A stretch of 64,000 bases of DNA from contig CM069446.1 in NCBI GenBank assembly GCA_035610835.1, forward strand, positions 1,565,001-1,629,000, written 5' to 3'. Within the stretch, counting starts at the first letter, position 1; every line of letters starts with the position of its first letter. A model generated the notes under the pieces. That model was not told the DNA's origin. It did no database searches and was given only the letters and a program-made list of their open reading frames with translations. This DNA is from Ophiura sarsii. Its lineage: Eukaryota > Echinodermata > Ophiuroidea > Amphilepidida > Ophiuridae. This document shows, piece by piece, positions 41,631 to 53,454 of the stretch. Position numbers and translations under genes: made by a program.

Positions 41631-42971
41631 CGGCGTTTTTTTTTGGACGCGGATGCTTACCCGCTTGGTATGTTCACTGACCCCCCCCCCTTAAAATTAG
41701 TCTAGCTTTTCTTTAATTCACTACAAGAAAATAAGCTCTAATTAGACTATATGGTAAGAAAAATAACCAGGGTTCATTAGCATAGGTTCATTAGCATGCA
41801 TACTTTACACAAAACAACTAACAATAACAAACTACATCTGTTTTACTGACGCGGCTGAAAAGTGAATTTATTATATCGATGTGAACCTTTATTATAAATT
41901 ATAAGACATCATACAATACATATATGTACATGTTCAATGTTATGTGTTGTAATCAAATGTAAGGCTAGTAGTAAGCTTACTTCATATCAAGTCATGTCGC
42001 GTGTCGAGTTTGGACTGCACTATTTACGACCATTGTACATAGTATGCTGCGATTGGTCCTGGATACACACCATCGATAATTAAATCATAAATACATATGG
42101 TTTTGATGCTTTATGACATTCTGTTAAACACTTTTTCCGGGGCTTTTTACATGACACTCAACCGCAACGAGATCTGTCGCGTTTTGATGACACTACATGG
42201 GGGGTACTCGGATTTGGTTTGGTCGGGTGTGCCGCTGGAGATTCAAAACCCCTACCCATTTCTAAGGGTGATTTTGGAAAAATCGGTACCCATTTTTAGG
42301 GGTTTTGCTTCATTTTAGACCAAATTTTCGCGAAAATAGACCTAATTTTGGCAAATTTTCGCGAAAATAGACAAACAGGAAAAAAGCCTACCCATGGCTA
42401 AGGATGTCTCATTAAAAAATGACCCACTGGAGCGGCACGTCCCCGTATGCCTTACATACGTGAGTACAACCCCCCCGCCCCCCCGGGTACACAACTTCCG
42501 TGATTCATTTATTAGTGTTGGGGTGATCATGTGATAATGATCCTGCCCATAATTTACGCCGCGTGAGAATTTCTCGGATGGCGCCCCAGGATGGCGCCCA
42601 ACTAGCTCTACACTATTGCACCATGTGACATACATTTGGGGGAATTCCCATCATCATGAAACCAGCCCTATGCTGAGGGAGGGCCCTACGACAATTTTGG
42701 GAAATCCCTGGAGGCTTGCTTGTGTACACGGTTTGGTCCTTACGCCTTACGGACACACGCTTGGGTCCTGAAGGGACCAGACTCAAGCAAAATGCTCGGG
42801 CCAGGCTTAATACAAATGGAATGGGGGCGATCCAAAAGAAAGAAGCATGTTTTGTAACCATTTTCTGAAGCATCTGTTGCAAACCAAAATACCAGGAAAT
42901 GGTGTACCGTATGTATTTTCCATAATTCAAACCAAAATACAAATCAAAACACCCCAGTCCAAAATAGTACA

Positions 42972-43015
<44 letters not shown>

Positions 43016-45287
43016 GGCCTACCGTCTGAAGAACAATCTAGGTATAGGCCTATATGACATTTGGTCTCAAACGTTTGTCCAGGAATTGATATAATACTAA
43101 TTAAAATGGCATTCCGCGATCATGGTTATCCATATTGACATTTCATTAAATCAACCCAGGAATTATTATTATATATATGATAACCCGAAACTCAAACATC
43201 CACAAAACTAACCACTTATTAGACAACCCCCCAACAGTTGGGAGATTTCTCCTTAATAGTCAAACCAGGGAGGTGTAGTTGACATCTCCCTGGTCAAACC
43301 ATCTGTGATCAAATAAGATAAGCTATTATGTCTCTCTGTGGGGAGTCTAATAAACATCTCTCTAAATGAATCATCAACTTCTATGCATCAACTAAACAAA
43401 TATAGCTTTGAGTACAACATATCTGAATATGAAGGCAACTTTCCCGTGCACTTTTTTGACGGGGGAGATTAGCGACCCCGTCATTTGAAACGACGTTTCT
43501 AAGTCGTAACCTTTTCACAAACCCCTAAAATTCGCGGCATTTGCTAATATTAATAACTTGCATTAATCATCTTCTGAAGCGATTTTGTTGTAAAATGTAA
43601 TTGATATTGTTATAATATGAAGGTAAGAGGACACAGTAAGTTATTTCAGCTATTTGGATGCCATTTAGTAATAAACTAAGCTATTTGGATGCTATTTTGT
43701 ATTATATTATATGATTTAGTATTAGTAATATACTGAGTCACTGAGTCCACGGCCTCTTTGTTCCGTGTTGCCTTGGTCTCGCAATTAGCCCAATGATTAT
43801 GGCGAACCCTAGGTTACATCCCCAGTCATCAATATTACCGTACGGACGCTAAAGCTGTACAAATATCGGAGCCTGCAAGATAGCGACATAAGAGGGCGGC
43901 TGAGAGTTACAGTCTAGGTGAACCCTTCAATATGATTAGCCCAATGATATGGCAACAACCCCTCGACCTTTGCCATGCACGTACTTTCAGGGTGGAAATG
44001 TTGGCGTATGGTATACATGCGTTGTGCAGAGATTTCCGCGTAGCTGACGGCCTGCAGATGGGTCAGTGTGTTGTATACGTACACTGCGTGCACTGATGCC
44101 CGGTACTGATAATGCTGAGCATGTTTAGCAAAGTCTAAAACCGCCGCAAATAAAATGGATAAGCCTATTTTCATTTTCAAACTTTAAACAGAAGGTACCA
44201 GTCTTTCATAAAAAAAGTTTTACATAACCTATTTCTCAATGTGTCCTTATAATATTTCTGAATGATTCGGTGTCCACCATACAACTTTAATTACCCCAAT
44301 CCAACTTCTTCATCAATGTTAACCATACGTCTTAAAGGTTGTTGACCCTATTCTAGATTTAAGGGCATCATCAGTGTAATGAGAAATGGGACCTTTCATT
44401 TGATATCAAAAACACTTTTGAATCCCTTAGAGTTAAATTGTTAGGAAACATAGTAGCAACGCTGTTTGTTAATGTCTGTTCTTGAACTTTCAACAGTCTT
44501 GTATCTCCCCCGTCCAGTTTTTTTTAAATACCTTGTTTTTTATATAAGCCGCCGCATAACAACGTAGTGATATGCCTACCTAAATTCGGTCTCCGGTCTG
44601 GATATCACCGCATGTGTAAATCGGTCCGTGAAATTAAATATACCTCAAATCACCTAGTTTAAATGTCAGAACATCAACTACACATTTCAAACACAACATA
44701 TTAGTGAAAAATTATATCATAAACCGTCAAAAAATAACTCTCTTTCCCGCCAAATAGGAACTATTGTCGTGATAAACTTTGAGTGATCGCGTCGATAGCG
44801 TGTCGCGATACCTATTTGGGTATGTGCTCCCTTAAAATAAACTGCATAGGTGCATGTAATTTACAAAGACTACAAACATTGCGGCCCCCACTTATGTCTA
44901 GAAAGACCTACATGTGACGGTAAGTTTTTGCAATCCCATACTAATAGGGTGGCTTCGCCCCCAAAAAGCCTATACAAGCCGGGATACAAAAGCATGATGG
45001 CTGAATGAAATGATAGTAAGAAAAGAGCCACTCCCAACCGTTTCAAGTTAACAATTTTGCTGTCAGCCTTCAGACATGAGAAAAGAATATAGTCTTGATC
45101 CAATCTCATTTGCCACAGGCACAACATTATAATTGTAGATGAATCGATTCAATAATTTTTGGAATAGTGTGTGCAAGGGTCAAACTCGCAAGTCATATTA
45201 CTATTAGCATGATTAGGGAGTATACTAACTTTGGTGGGTGGGCTGGGCATGGGCGTAGGGCTCCGTGTCACCATGGAAGTAATAATA
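41631..45287. other. no gene seen; 40-base G-run
   Basis: A 40-base uninterrupted G-run lies at 42975-43014. GTGTGCCGCTGG (42227) and GAGCGGCAC (42429) bound a 0.25 kb segment with CGCGAAAATAGAC repeated twice, probably another small element. Near 43775-43835 GCAATTAGCCCAATGATTAT and CTAGGTTACATCCCC resemble tRNA-derived SINE boxes. No convincing exon found on either strand. Confidence 0.45.
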
Positions 45288-46388
45288 CAGCGTGTCCCCA
45301 AAAACTGGGTCCAAAATCTGCAGAGCTTGTAACTTGAAAAGTTGAAAATGTAGCTGCTCTATATTTGAAGATATCAGGGTACATATACCTGACCTTAATT
45401 GTTTAAAATGTGAGACCAATCAAATGGCAACTTTCTGAAATACAAAGCTTTCAATAGAGCGTGGTTAGAACCCATTTTTTCCAATTTAGCAATAAACCAC
45501 CTTATATGCCATGCATTTGCGTTGTGTGCAAGTTTTCCCTACATCATGTGCATGGTGTTTATTCTCCGAAATATCTGATGTTTGGTAGAAAAGGGTTAAA
45601 TTATAGGTATTTTGGATCAATATTCAGCATTATGAACTTACCCATTGCAGTAACCTTGTCGGTGAATATATACAAAAACAGAGTAATAACTGTTACCCTG
45701 ATACCATGCCTGGAAATAGCACCCGCCCACCTGCCCATAGCGGGTACATTTTGTGTCGGGAAAAAGTACCCCGGTAACCCACTGGCGGGTAAACAATTTC
45801 AAACCCACGATGCAAGTGTGAGAGCCACACTGGCTGGTGGAATTTCTGTCGGGCAGGCCTATTTTTGTGAGTTACCTGCCCGATCCCGACTGGCTGGTTG
45901 AAAAAAGGAAGTTCCAGCCCTGCCTCTAATTCCTAAAACAATGAGATGACTGACTTAACGGCTGGTTTCCAATTTCGAAGAATCGTCTTGAACTGCTTCA
46001 AAGATGGCAGTGTCTAAGAAGGTTATTTATTGATTTTTCTAACAAAAATCATGGGTATTTACACTTTTTATCCCCTTATGACGAAGATTTCCCTGAGTAA
46101 GTCATTGTTATCAAGTTAACATGTTAAAGACAAAACTGTGATGACGTCAGTACGATGAGCAAATGCAACGCATGGACGGTTCATGGGCAAAATCGGGAAA
46201 AACGGGCTCTGACCACGCTGTGTGCAAAGCTTTGTATATATTTCTAAAACATTACATCCGATTGGTGTTATAATTTCACAATGTCAGATATATTTACTTT
46301 TATATTCTTAAACATGAAGCATCTATGTTTCCCATATTTTAAGTTATAAGCTCTGAAAGTTTTGGACCCAGTTTTTTGGGACACGCTG
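45288..46388. mobile_element. TA-flanked foldback element, CAGCGTGTCCC ends
   Basis: Ends CAGCGTGTCCCCAAAAACTG and CAGTTTTTTGGGACACGCTG, flanked by TA, with arms of about 150 bp or more (for example AGAGCTTGTAACTTGAAAA/TTAAGTTATAAGCTCT). A G+C-rich segment at about 45705-45921 (GCCTGGAAATAGC... ...GGAAGTTCCAGCCCTGCC) looks like a second, inserted element. The long open frame here is not a gene. A half copy is at 51834-52110. Confidence 0.85.
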
Positions 46389-46929
46389 TACGTTTTTCGT
46401 GTAAGCCAAAAGTCACATTTTGAGACGATAAATCGTTCATGACATTATCTATGTGTGCAGATGATGCTGGACATGAATTCCTAACTGTGACAGTTCGTAT
46501 TGTTAATACGTAATCGCGAATACCAATCGCAAAAGTCTAAAAAAAACCACTTTTCATGTACATATTAAACAGTGTGAGTCAAAAAGAAGTTGTACGGGAA
46601 TGAATCTTTTTTTCCAAAACGACCAAACAAATTTGACAAACCATTGAACCCGCGTATTCGAAGAGCATATTCTTCTGCTCATATGAAAAAAGAATCACTG
46701 AAATTGATCATTGCTTTCACGAGTTATGCCTGTTTTAATAAAAAGAACCCATTTTGGGAGCTCTCCACGCAATGCTAGATGTAATTGATAGATCTGAATA
46801 GGTAGGTATAATTATTACGTAATACATTATCTGTGTAAGTGAGGAGCAAAGATGTTTATAGTTTTATTATATATACCAGAGATATTCAAACAATGAAGCA
46901 CGTATTCAAAGTACATATTCTTCTTCCGC

Positions 46930-47200
46930 TCATCTAGTTTAGTGGTTCTCCAAATGGTTCTCAAATGTTCAACATACTTTTTCGATTACTCCGTATAGAT
47001 AGAACCTTCAAAAAAGTTATCAAAAAATTAAGAACCCTTTGGAATACCTTTTATAGTTCTATAAAGACCAAAAATGGTTCTGCAAGGTGTCTGAAGAACC
47101 ATGTTTGGATCCATTCAAGAACCATTGAGGGTTCTAAATAGAGGACAGCTTTATAAATAGAGGATAAATTTAGAACCTTTTTTCTGAGAGTGTACATGTA
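46930..47200. mobile_element. element with clustered GGTTCT/AGAACC words
   Basis: GGTTCT or its complement AGAACC (and AGTTCT/AGAACT-like variants) occurs about ten times in 270 bp, in both orientations, giving many alternative hairpins. The right edge reads TTTTTTCTGAGAGTGTACAT. Confidence 0.55.
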
Positions 47201-47399
47201 ACGCACAATTGAAGTATCCTTTACTTTTTTATTTCAATATCAACAGCCAACACCAATGTATTTATTGATGAACGTGTTCCAAGTGGAAACACCTTGAACA
47301 CTCAAATATTGGATCATATAGAAACGTCAAAATCCAAAAAGATGTTATCCAAGTAAATGGATGTTTGCGAAAATTAACCACAAAGGTTTGATTCCCGAC

Positions 47400-47640
47400 T
47401 CATTCTTTTAAACTTTAAAATCTCTGTGAATGTAAAAGAGTGACAAACTTACTCTCGAAAAGAGTGAGAGAGAAGAGAAAAAATAACTCCGGGGAGAGTT
47501 AAAAACACTTCAAAAAGAGTGAAAATCACTCCAATTTCCACTTTTTCAAAGAGCCATGTAATCGGTCTTGGCGGAATGTTGGAGAGGATTTTGTGTTTCA
47601 CTCTTTTACATTTTAAGACTAAGAGAGTTATGTCAATATA
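47400..47640. mobile_element. element with clustered GAGTG/CACTC words
   Basis: AAAAGAGTG, CACTC and ACTCTT words occur in both orientations between TGTAAAAGAGTGACAAAC and TTTCACTCTTTTACA, which are inverted ends. Non-coding. Confidence 0.55.
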
Positions 47641-47779
47641 TTTTTATTAAAATTAAAATTCGATATATCCCAGTTTGTCGAATATTTGAAGGTTTGTGCA
47701 ACGGCGATGAATTTTGAGTCACAGATATTAGATGATTTTATATTGGTGTCAGCTGTAGGATTGTTTGTGCAAAAATTCC

Positions 47780-49513
47780 TTAACTGGGTATGAAAACTTG
47801 AATGGTTGACTTCTTATGACCTTCCTCAGGTGTGTTCGATGACATTGTATCATATTCATATTCATCCGATACAAATGAAGATGGGGAACATGCAGCTGAT
47901 CTTGTGCTTGATTGTCTTGATATTCTGTCATCTGATTCAACTCTGATGGCTTTACTATTTGCAGCAGGAATATTCAGATGATCTTCAATTAGCACCGGCA
48001 CCGGGGAGATTCGAACAGGCAAATGGTCCTGTCTTACTTCCGAAGATATGTGCACTGTGCTGAGTCTATTTCCATTTGGAATGTGATTGTACGTGTCGTT
48101 ATTGCCTTCACCAGATTCAGAAAGTGCAATTTGTAGCTTATCATTGAATCGAGCAGCCGTAAAAGAGTCGTGTTTCGTGTAAACCACATTGTCACAAAGA
48201 ATGTCATTGTCTTTACTTGGATGATCCCGCATATCATGCTCAGAGCGCAAAGGCACAACTGGTAGTGAAACATTTCTGTGTCGTTGCCTTTCATTACCGA
48301 TTGGAGGAGACGGTTGTTGGGTTGGCAAATCATCTATTACATACTTCTTGTAGTCGAAGCGTTGAAGACTTCTGGTGGACGACCCATTTCCCGAAGATAT
48401 CCGACTTGTTACATCTGGTTTATTATTCGGGGCAGAGAGAACACATTTCAGTTTATGTTTATAGTCTTGTTGAGATGTGGTCTTTCTTGATTTCATACCA
48501 GAATAATCGTAGCAGCTGGTAGTATTTGATCGTGGATCGGGAAAGTTAACACCATATTGTCCCAAATTGGGTGTAGATTTACTATTACTATTCGATGATA
48601 AATTACTCATATTTCCCTCTCTAACAGCAGATTTTTGTTCCGAATCATCACCAAAGAAAAGTAAACTACTCCCTCTGTGTCCTAGTTCTGGAAGTGAAGC
48701 AATACCACTGCTGACGCGCTCGCGTGGCTCGCGTCGGGGATCAACAGAACTCCAATCCATGCGTTTTCTGGGGATTTTCCTATGATTAGATGTGGTCTTT
48801 GTACTGAGAAGTTTCATGATCTTTCTCGTGCTTAATTTATCTGGATCGCGACTGCTTTCCCGCGTTTTCTCCTCTGCAGACTGTTTTAATTGTAATTCGT
48901 AAATTTCTTTCTGCGCTTTTAGCGCCAACTCGCCAGGTGTCAGCGGTGCTGTCCGCCGGGATACCGATTCCTCTCTAGACAAAGGTATAGTTGTACTGTA
49001 CATTTTTGGATAGCAAGTTTTTGACCTTTGACCTGGAGTTTGAGCAAGTTCATTGTCAGTGAGATTAGTAGATGTTCGTGTTTGGTTATCTCTACCGCGT
49101 CTCGCAACTATTGACATATATGACGTGCCATTTGGAGCAGTTTTGGCACGCTGGCGTTCCGGAGACATGTCTCTAAGTCGTTCTTTGGTTATATTCCGTC
49201 TTGTTACAGCAAGAATTGGATAATGGAACTTCTTCTTTCTGCTACCACTCGATTCCATCGCACCGTTGCTGCTGCTGCTACTGTTGGAGTATAAATCAGT
49301 TGGTGATTTCAACACAGATGGAAATAATTGAGTCTCACCACCAGACGTAGTAAAATTCATCAAACTTTTTATTTGCAGATCTGGTTTCCTCCTCCAACTA
49401 CGTTGTGATGCATTTGTATGATCCGGTACGGACCATTTCAACGCGGTCGCAGAATCTCCAGAAATACCAATAGAAGATTGTTGGTTGCCATTAGCGAGAT
49501 ACATCATTACCAT
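47780..49513 (-). CDS. 577-residue basic, low-complexity protein, single open exon
   Basis: An uninterrupted frame of 1734 nt runs from ATG (49513; GAG-ATG-G, a good Kozak context) to TAA at 47780. The product is rich in Ser, Arg, Thr, Asn and Lys and looks largely disordered. Visible pieces: SSSSSNGAMESSGSRKKKFHY, then RDMSPERQRAKTAPNG, a short helical stretch GELALKAQKEIYELQLKQSA, RKIPRKRMDWSSVDPRRE, SLQRFDYKKYVIDDL and an acidic end SSFVSDEYEYDTMSSN. No signal peptide, membrane segment or known domain. Length, codon-like composition and lack of repeats argue for a real exon; function is not recognised. It could be a complete intronless gene or the large exon of a longer one. Confidence 0.7.
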   Translation of the reverse strand: MVMMYLANGNQQSSIGISGDSATALKWSVPDHTNASQRSWRRKPDLQIKSLMNFTTSGGETQLFPSVLKSPTDLYSNSSSSSNGAMESSGSRKKKFHYPILAVTRRNITKERLRDMSPERQRAKTAPNGTSYMSIVARRGRDNQTRTSTNLTDNELAQTPGQRSKTCYPKMYSTTIPLSREESVSRRTAPLTPGELALKAQKEIYELQLKQSAEEKTRESSRDPDKLSTRKIMKLLSTKTTSNHRKIPRKRMDWSSVDPRREPRERVSSGIASLPELGHRGSSLLFFGDDSEQKSAVREGNMSNLSSNSNSKSTPNLGQYGVNFPDPRSNTTSCYDYSGMKSRKTTSQQDYKHKLKCVLSAPNNKPDVTSRISSGNGSSTRSLQRFDYKKYVIDDLPTQQPSPPIGNERQRHRNVSLPVVPLRSEHDMRDHPSKDNDILCDNVVYTKHDSFTAARFNDKLQIALSESGEGNNDTYNHIPNGNRLSTVHISSEVRQDHLPVRISPVPVLIEDHLNIPAANSKAIRVESDDRISRQSSTRSAACSPSSFVSDEYEYDTMSSNTPEEGHKKSTIQVFIPS

Positions 49514-50140
49514 CTCCGCTATGTTATATCGGAGTCGATACTACTTTAGTGGTATGTATCTGCGAAGGTAAAGAAGATAACTTGGTTAAACATTGTTAAA
49601 TAACATGATCTACGTCATCGCGTCATGTGATATCTATCAATCAAAGCAGTCGAGTTAAATAGCAGAAGCACATGATGAGTGTCGCTCACATGTCAGTGAT
49701 GTGTCAATATCAGTGTCAACATGATCAATAAATAAATGATAGCTTGGATTGGATGTCGGACAACGGAGCTATCACGCTACCAATCATTTTATCACGACTC
49801 GACTATCTGCATCCGCAGAAGACCGGCCGTATATAAAAGGAATTTCCGAAATGTAGCCTTCATCGATTATCGACGAATGGGTGTAACGTGTGGAATACAC
49901 ACGGGTGAACTGACTATAAAGCTATTATCGATCTGTATTATAATGAGGTATTGACTATATCTAATGCCATTAGTTTTATTGGTACTTGACCTATCAATCA
50001 ATTATTGCCCGTCACCAGAGGTACAAAGAGCGTCGAGCGTTGAGACAGACTATAAAATAAAGAATACAGGGTGTCCCAAAAAAATCGTGCACGTGTTTAC
50101 CCAACTTTAATAGTTTGACCATGAAGTTCGAAAAGTTGAT

Positions 50141-50355
50141 TTAACCCCCTGAGAACTACCGGCCGATTGGTCAGAAAGATAGATACATCATTTATTGCGC
50201 CAATCAGAGACAGTGTTAGAATAATTGTATCCCTGCTAAAGATTGGAATGAATTATTTTACAAGCTGTATTTTAATTGGCTATTCAAATGAGTACATCTT
50301 GCAATACACCAATCAGAACCACTGTAAGATAGGCCGGTAGTGCCCAGGGGGTTAA
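50141..50355. mobile_element. TTAA-flanked MITE (family C), copy 2, inverted
   Basis: TTAACCCCCTGAGAACTACC to GGTAGTGCCCAGGGGGTTAA, the reverse complement of 15474-15691 with TTAA at both tips. Confidence 0.9.
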
Positions 50356-50864
50356 CATTCTTATACATATTGAAAGACCACCCGCTTAGCTTTCAGATGC
50401 CGTTTATTTCATCTGATTTGGTTCTGTCAATTAAATCCTGAGATATGATCAATTAACTAAAGCTACCTAAAATCGACGTTGTGCCACTTTTACAGAAAGA
50501 ATGCGTCAAACCGATACTAGCTTGTTCATCCAATGGGCATCAATCTCCGTCTTGAAACATTTGGGGGAGGGTGGAGGCATTCGGTCTGAATTTTTAAAAA
50601 TGTTCAGATCTGTTTGACTGCACAGACACTCATTCTATTATTTAAACATATTCAATCGCAATATATATATAAAATGATGATTGCATAACATTTGCTAAGA
50701 CCACTCGAACTGGTGGAAGATTTGTATCTCCGATCCGGAGTAAAACTTTCTATTCTATTCATTGCAAACTGTAAAGTGGCACAAAGCTAGTTAATTGGCC
50801 ATCTCATGATTGACAAAACCAAAGCAGATGAAATAAACTGCATCAAAGCCAAGCGTTTAGTCTC

Positions 50865-51320
50865 TCAATATGAATGAATGAAAACGTGATTTATTAAGCG
50901 CATTTCCAAAAACACGATCAATGCGCTGTACAGGAATTATATAATATAAAAGCATAATAAAAAATACCAATCAAAGTACAAAGTACATTAAAGATAATTA
51001 AATATACAATGTAATAATATACAGATACAATTTAAGCATTAAAAAGCATGGATTAAAAAACACACACATTTCTTTATAAAAGGGTACATTTGCATCCGAA
51101 ATTGACCAACAAATTACACCTTCGGAAATAGATGAGTTTTAGAAGCATCTTTTTAAAAGATTTGACGCTGCATGCGGTGCGTATGGAGAGTGGGAGATCA
51201 TTCCACAGCCTTGGACCGATATATGAGAAAGCGGTTTCAGTCTTAGTATGATTGTTGAAAGGTACAACAAGGCGGAAAGTGTCGTTGGAAGATCTCAATA
51301 TGTCTGAGAATGATACACCA
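50865..51320 (-). pseudogene. LINE 3' end: last part of ORF2 plus 3' tail
   Basis: The minus strand encodes TETAFSYIGPRLWNDLPLSI, RTACSVKSFKKMLLK and a stop at 51074. It is followed by GCGCATTGATCGTG, GGAAATGCGCTTAATAAAT and ATTCATTCAT-like tail. The F-S-x-x-G-P-x-L-WN-x-LP-x-x-I-R motif is the C-terminal mark of CR1/L2-type and related non-LTR ORF2 proteins, and the GCGC stem plus simple tail is typical of their 3' ends. Confidence 0.8.
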
Positions 51321-51833
51321 ACTTTTAGAACTTCATGGTCAATAAGTTGGGTAAACACGTGCACGGTTTTTGGGACACCCTGTATGTTACACGCATGGAT
51401 CTTAAGCAAATATCACCAGATATGTCTAAAATAGTATCAGTTAGTCTCAGGTATATAGCACACTCGGTTATTTAACTGTCAAAAAGTTGATTTGTCTTGA
51501 CATTTTCGCACACCCCTACAAAATGAAATAGTAGCCCCTTATATAAGGCTATATTTGATCGTGTTTGGTCTAACTCAACATAATTATCACCCCGTGACCC
51601 AAGTAGCCTACGTATTGTTGTGATCTTTTTTGGAAACAAAAATATCAACAACAACAAAAGTTTTACGTCGTGTTTATGAAAATAGTTTTTGTGCACTTAC
51701 TAACAAAAATCAACACTTTGCATTTATGATATAGTAAAATATGTTGCTGCTTTTTCTTCCGAAATCTACGCCAACAATTGACTGGGTTACATGAAGTTCT
51801 AAAAAGTAAATGCTATCGTGTAATAATCAAGTG

Positions 51834-52110
51834 CAGCGTGTCCCAAAAAACTGGTCCAAAAAACCGGAGAGCTTATAACTTACAAGATAGAAAACATTAC
51901 TTCATATTTAGGGATGTAAATATACTTGACCTTAATTGTGAGACCAATCCAACATCAACTTTTGGAAATACAAAGATTTGAATAGAGCGTGGACAGAACC
52001 CATTTGTCCCGATTTTAGCACAAAAAACACCAATGTGTTGCACCTGTGCGCTGTGTGCAAGTGTTCCCGGCAATGAGTATATACTCCAAAATAACTTATG
52101 TTTGGTTATT
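51834..52110. mobile_element. half copy of the CAGCGTGTCCC element
   Basis: CAGCGTGTCCCAAAAAACTG, GAGAGCTTATAACTT and TTGAATAGAGCGTGGACAGA match the left arm of 45288-46388 (about 80% by eye). The right arm is missing. Confidence 0.75.
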
Positions 52111-52115
52111 TAAAC

Positions 52116-52163
52116 CATGGACTTATCAGACTGATTTGGAATTATCAGTCTGATAAGTCCATG
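52116..52163. repeat. perfect 20-bp hairpin
   Basis: CATGGACTTATCAGACTGAT, 8-nt loop TTGGAATT, ATCAGTCTGATAAGTCCATG. It abuts the end of the half element at 51834-52110. Confidence 0.9.
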
Positions 52164-52510
52164 AAATTCATGTAAAGTCCGTCTGTTTATATTTGTTTAT
52201 GTTTCTGTTTCTTAAATTAAATATTCAACAATAAATCATACCGTAAGCAACGTTTTAAAACTCCATAGCTAAAGTTAGATTTCATCGTTGATTTTGCATT
52301 CTTTCTTGGTAAAAGTATTGTTTTCCTTTGAATAACCGTATTTTTGTAAAAGTATTCCGATTTGAAAAGTTTTAAATGCATGTATTTCTGATCAACATTT
52401 AACATTATTATATCAATCGAAATAGGTGGCCTACTCATTGCACGGCAATCTTGTTATTGAAAATGTACATATATAGAGCGCCCTGCTGATGCCTGTAATT
52501 CCTTGTCGAG

Positions 52511-52635
52511 ATGAATGACGAGACGAGACGAGACGAAACGAAGACGAGACGAGACGAGACGAGACGAGACGAGACGAGACGAAACGAAACGAAACGAAAC
52601 GAAACGAAACGAAACGAAACGAAACAAAACAAAAA
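52511..52635. repeat. (GAGAC)n-(GAAAC)n microsatellite
   Basis: Pentamers GAGAC pass into GAAAC, about 24 units. All three minus-strand frames are open across it, which is a repeat artefact. Confidence 0.95.
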
Positions 52636-53454
52636 AACACAGAACAAAACAAAGCAAAATTAGATTAAATTAAAAATATGAAATATGATGGCTCACCTTA
52701 TATTACCTTCATCCACCGATAATTAAACGTTGAATGGAAATAATGATAATATCAAACCATGGCATTTTATCCTGCTTTCTATAATAAATCGGTAAGCTGA
52801 GGTTTCAAATCCAAGCAGTATTAAAACACGTGTACACCATCAAGGGCTGGGCCCGTGACATAAATAAGTTTGACAAGATGGTGGTTCTAGGCTTGAAATT
52901 GACAGCAGAATATTGGTCAGAAATCAAGAGAACCATATTCTTATTTCCTAGGCTTCAATGATATCATCAGACGTGTGAAGTATCGTCTATGCGATGTACT
53001 TAACAGCCCCTTCAACTGACTCCTATGGTCATTTTATCGACTTGAATACAATACAGTTTGTTGACTATTCCTTTTGAAGCTATAAATAGATATATCGGGT
53101 ATTAGGTAAATATTAGGAAAGGGTGACATCCAGGCAGAATATACTGCATATATTATCTGATCCCGTCCGTAACTTGTGTCCCAGGACCACAAGTGTTTAT
53201 ATTTTGACACCGCTGAAATGATATTCATGAACAAGTGTATGTCAAAACACTCAGGGGAGGTAAAAACAAGGATGACCTGGTTGGTGGTCGGGGAGGTAAA
53301 AACAAGGATGGCCTGGTTGTTGGTGGTCACTAGCTTAAACAATAAATATGGAATATCCTAGTACATTTAAAGGCTATTTTGTCAGTGTTATAATTGCGCT
53401 TTATTCTGTTGAGGGCGCAAAGACGGAATAAATATAATCATCGATGAGTTTTTT

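Larger units (their letters stand above)
50067..51382. mobile_element. TA-flanked CAGGGTGTCCC element hosting two insertions
   Basis: Ends CAGGGTGTCCCAAAAAAATC and AAACACGTGCACGGTTTTTG + GGACACCCTG, flanked by TA; inner arms GTAAACACGTGC and GACCATGAAGTTC pair. Inside are a family C TTAA MITE (50141-50355) and a LINE 3' fragment (about 50865-51320). Confidence 0.85.

Noticed and set aside
45461..45901. 146-residue ORF inside the CAGCGTGTCCC element as a transposase
   Set aside because: It spans the arm and an inserted G+C-rich segment and shows no transposase or DNA-binding motif.
51784..51981. 67-residue frame at the half element
   Set aside because: Lies within a transposon arm that is non-coding in the fuller copy at 45 kb.
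52431..52657. Three overlapping minus-strand frames rich in Phe/Arg/Ser
   Set aside because: Translations of the GAGAC/GAAAC microsatellite.
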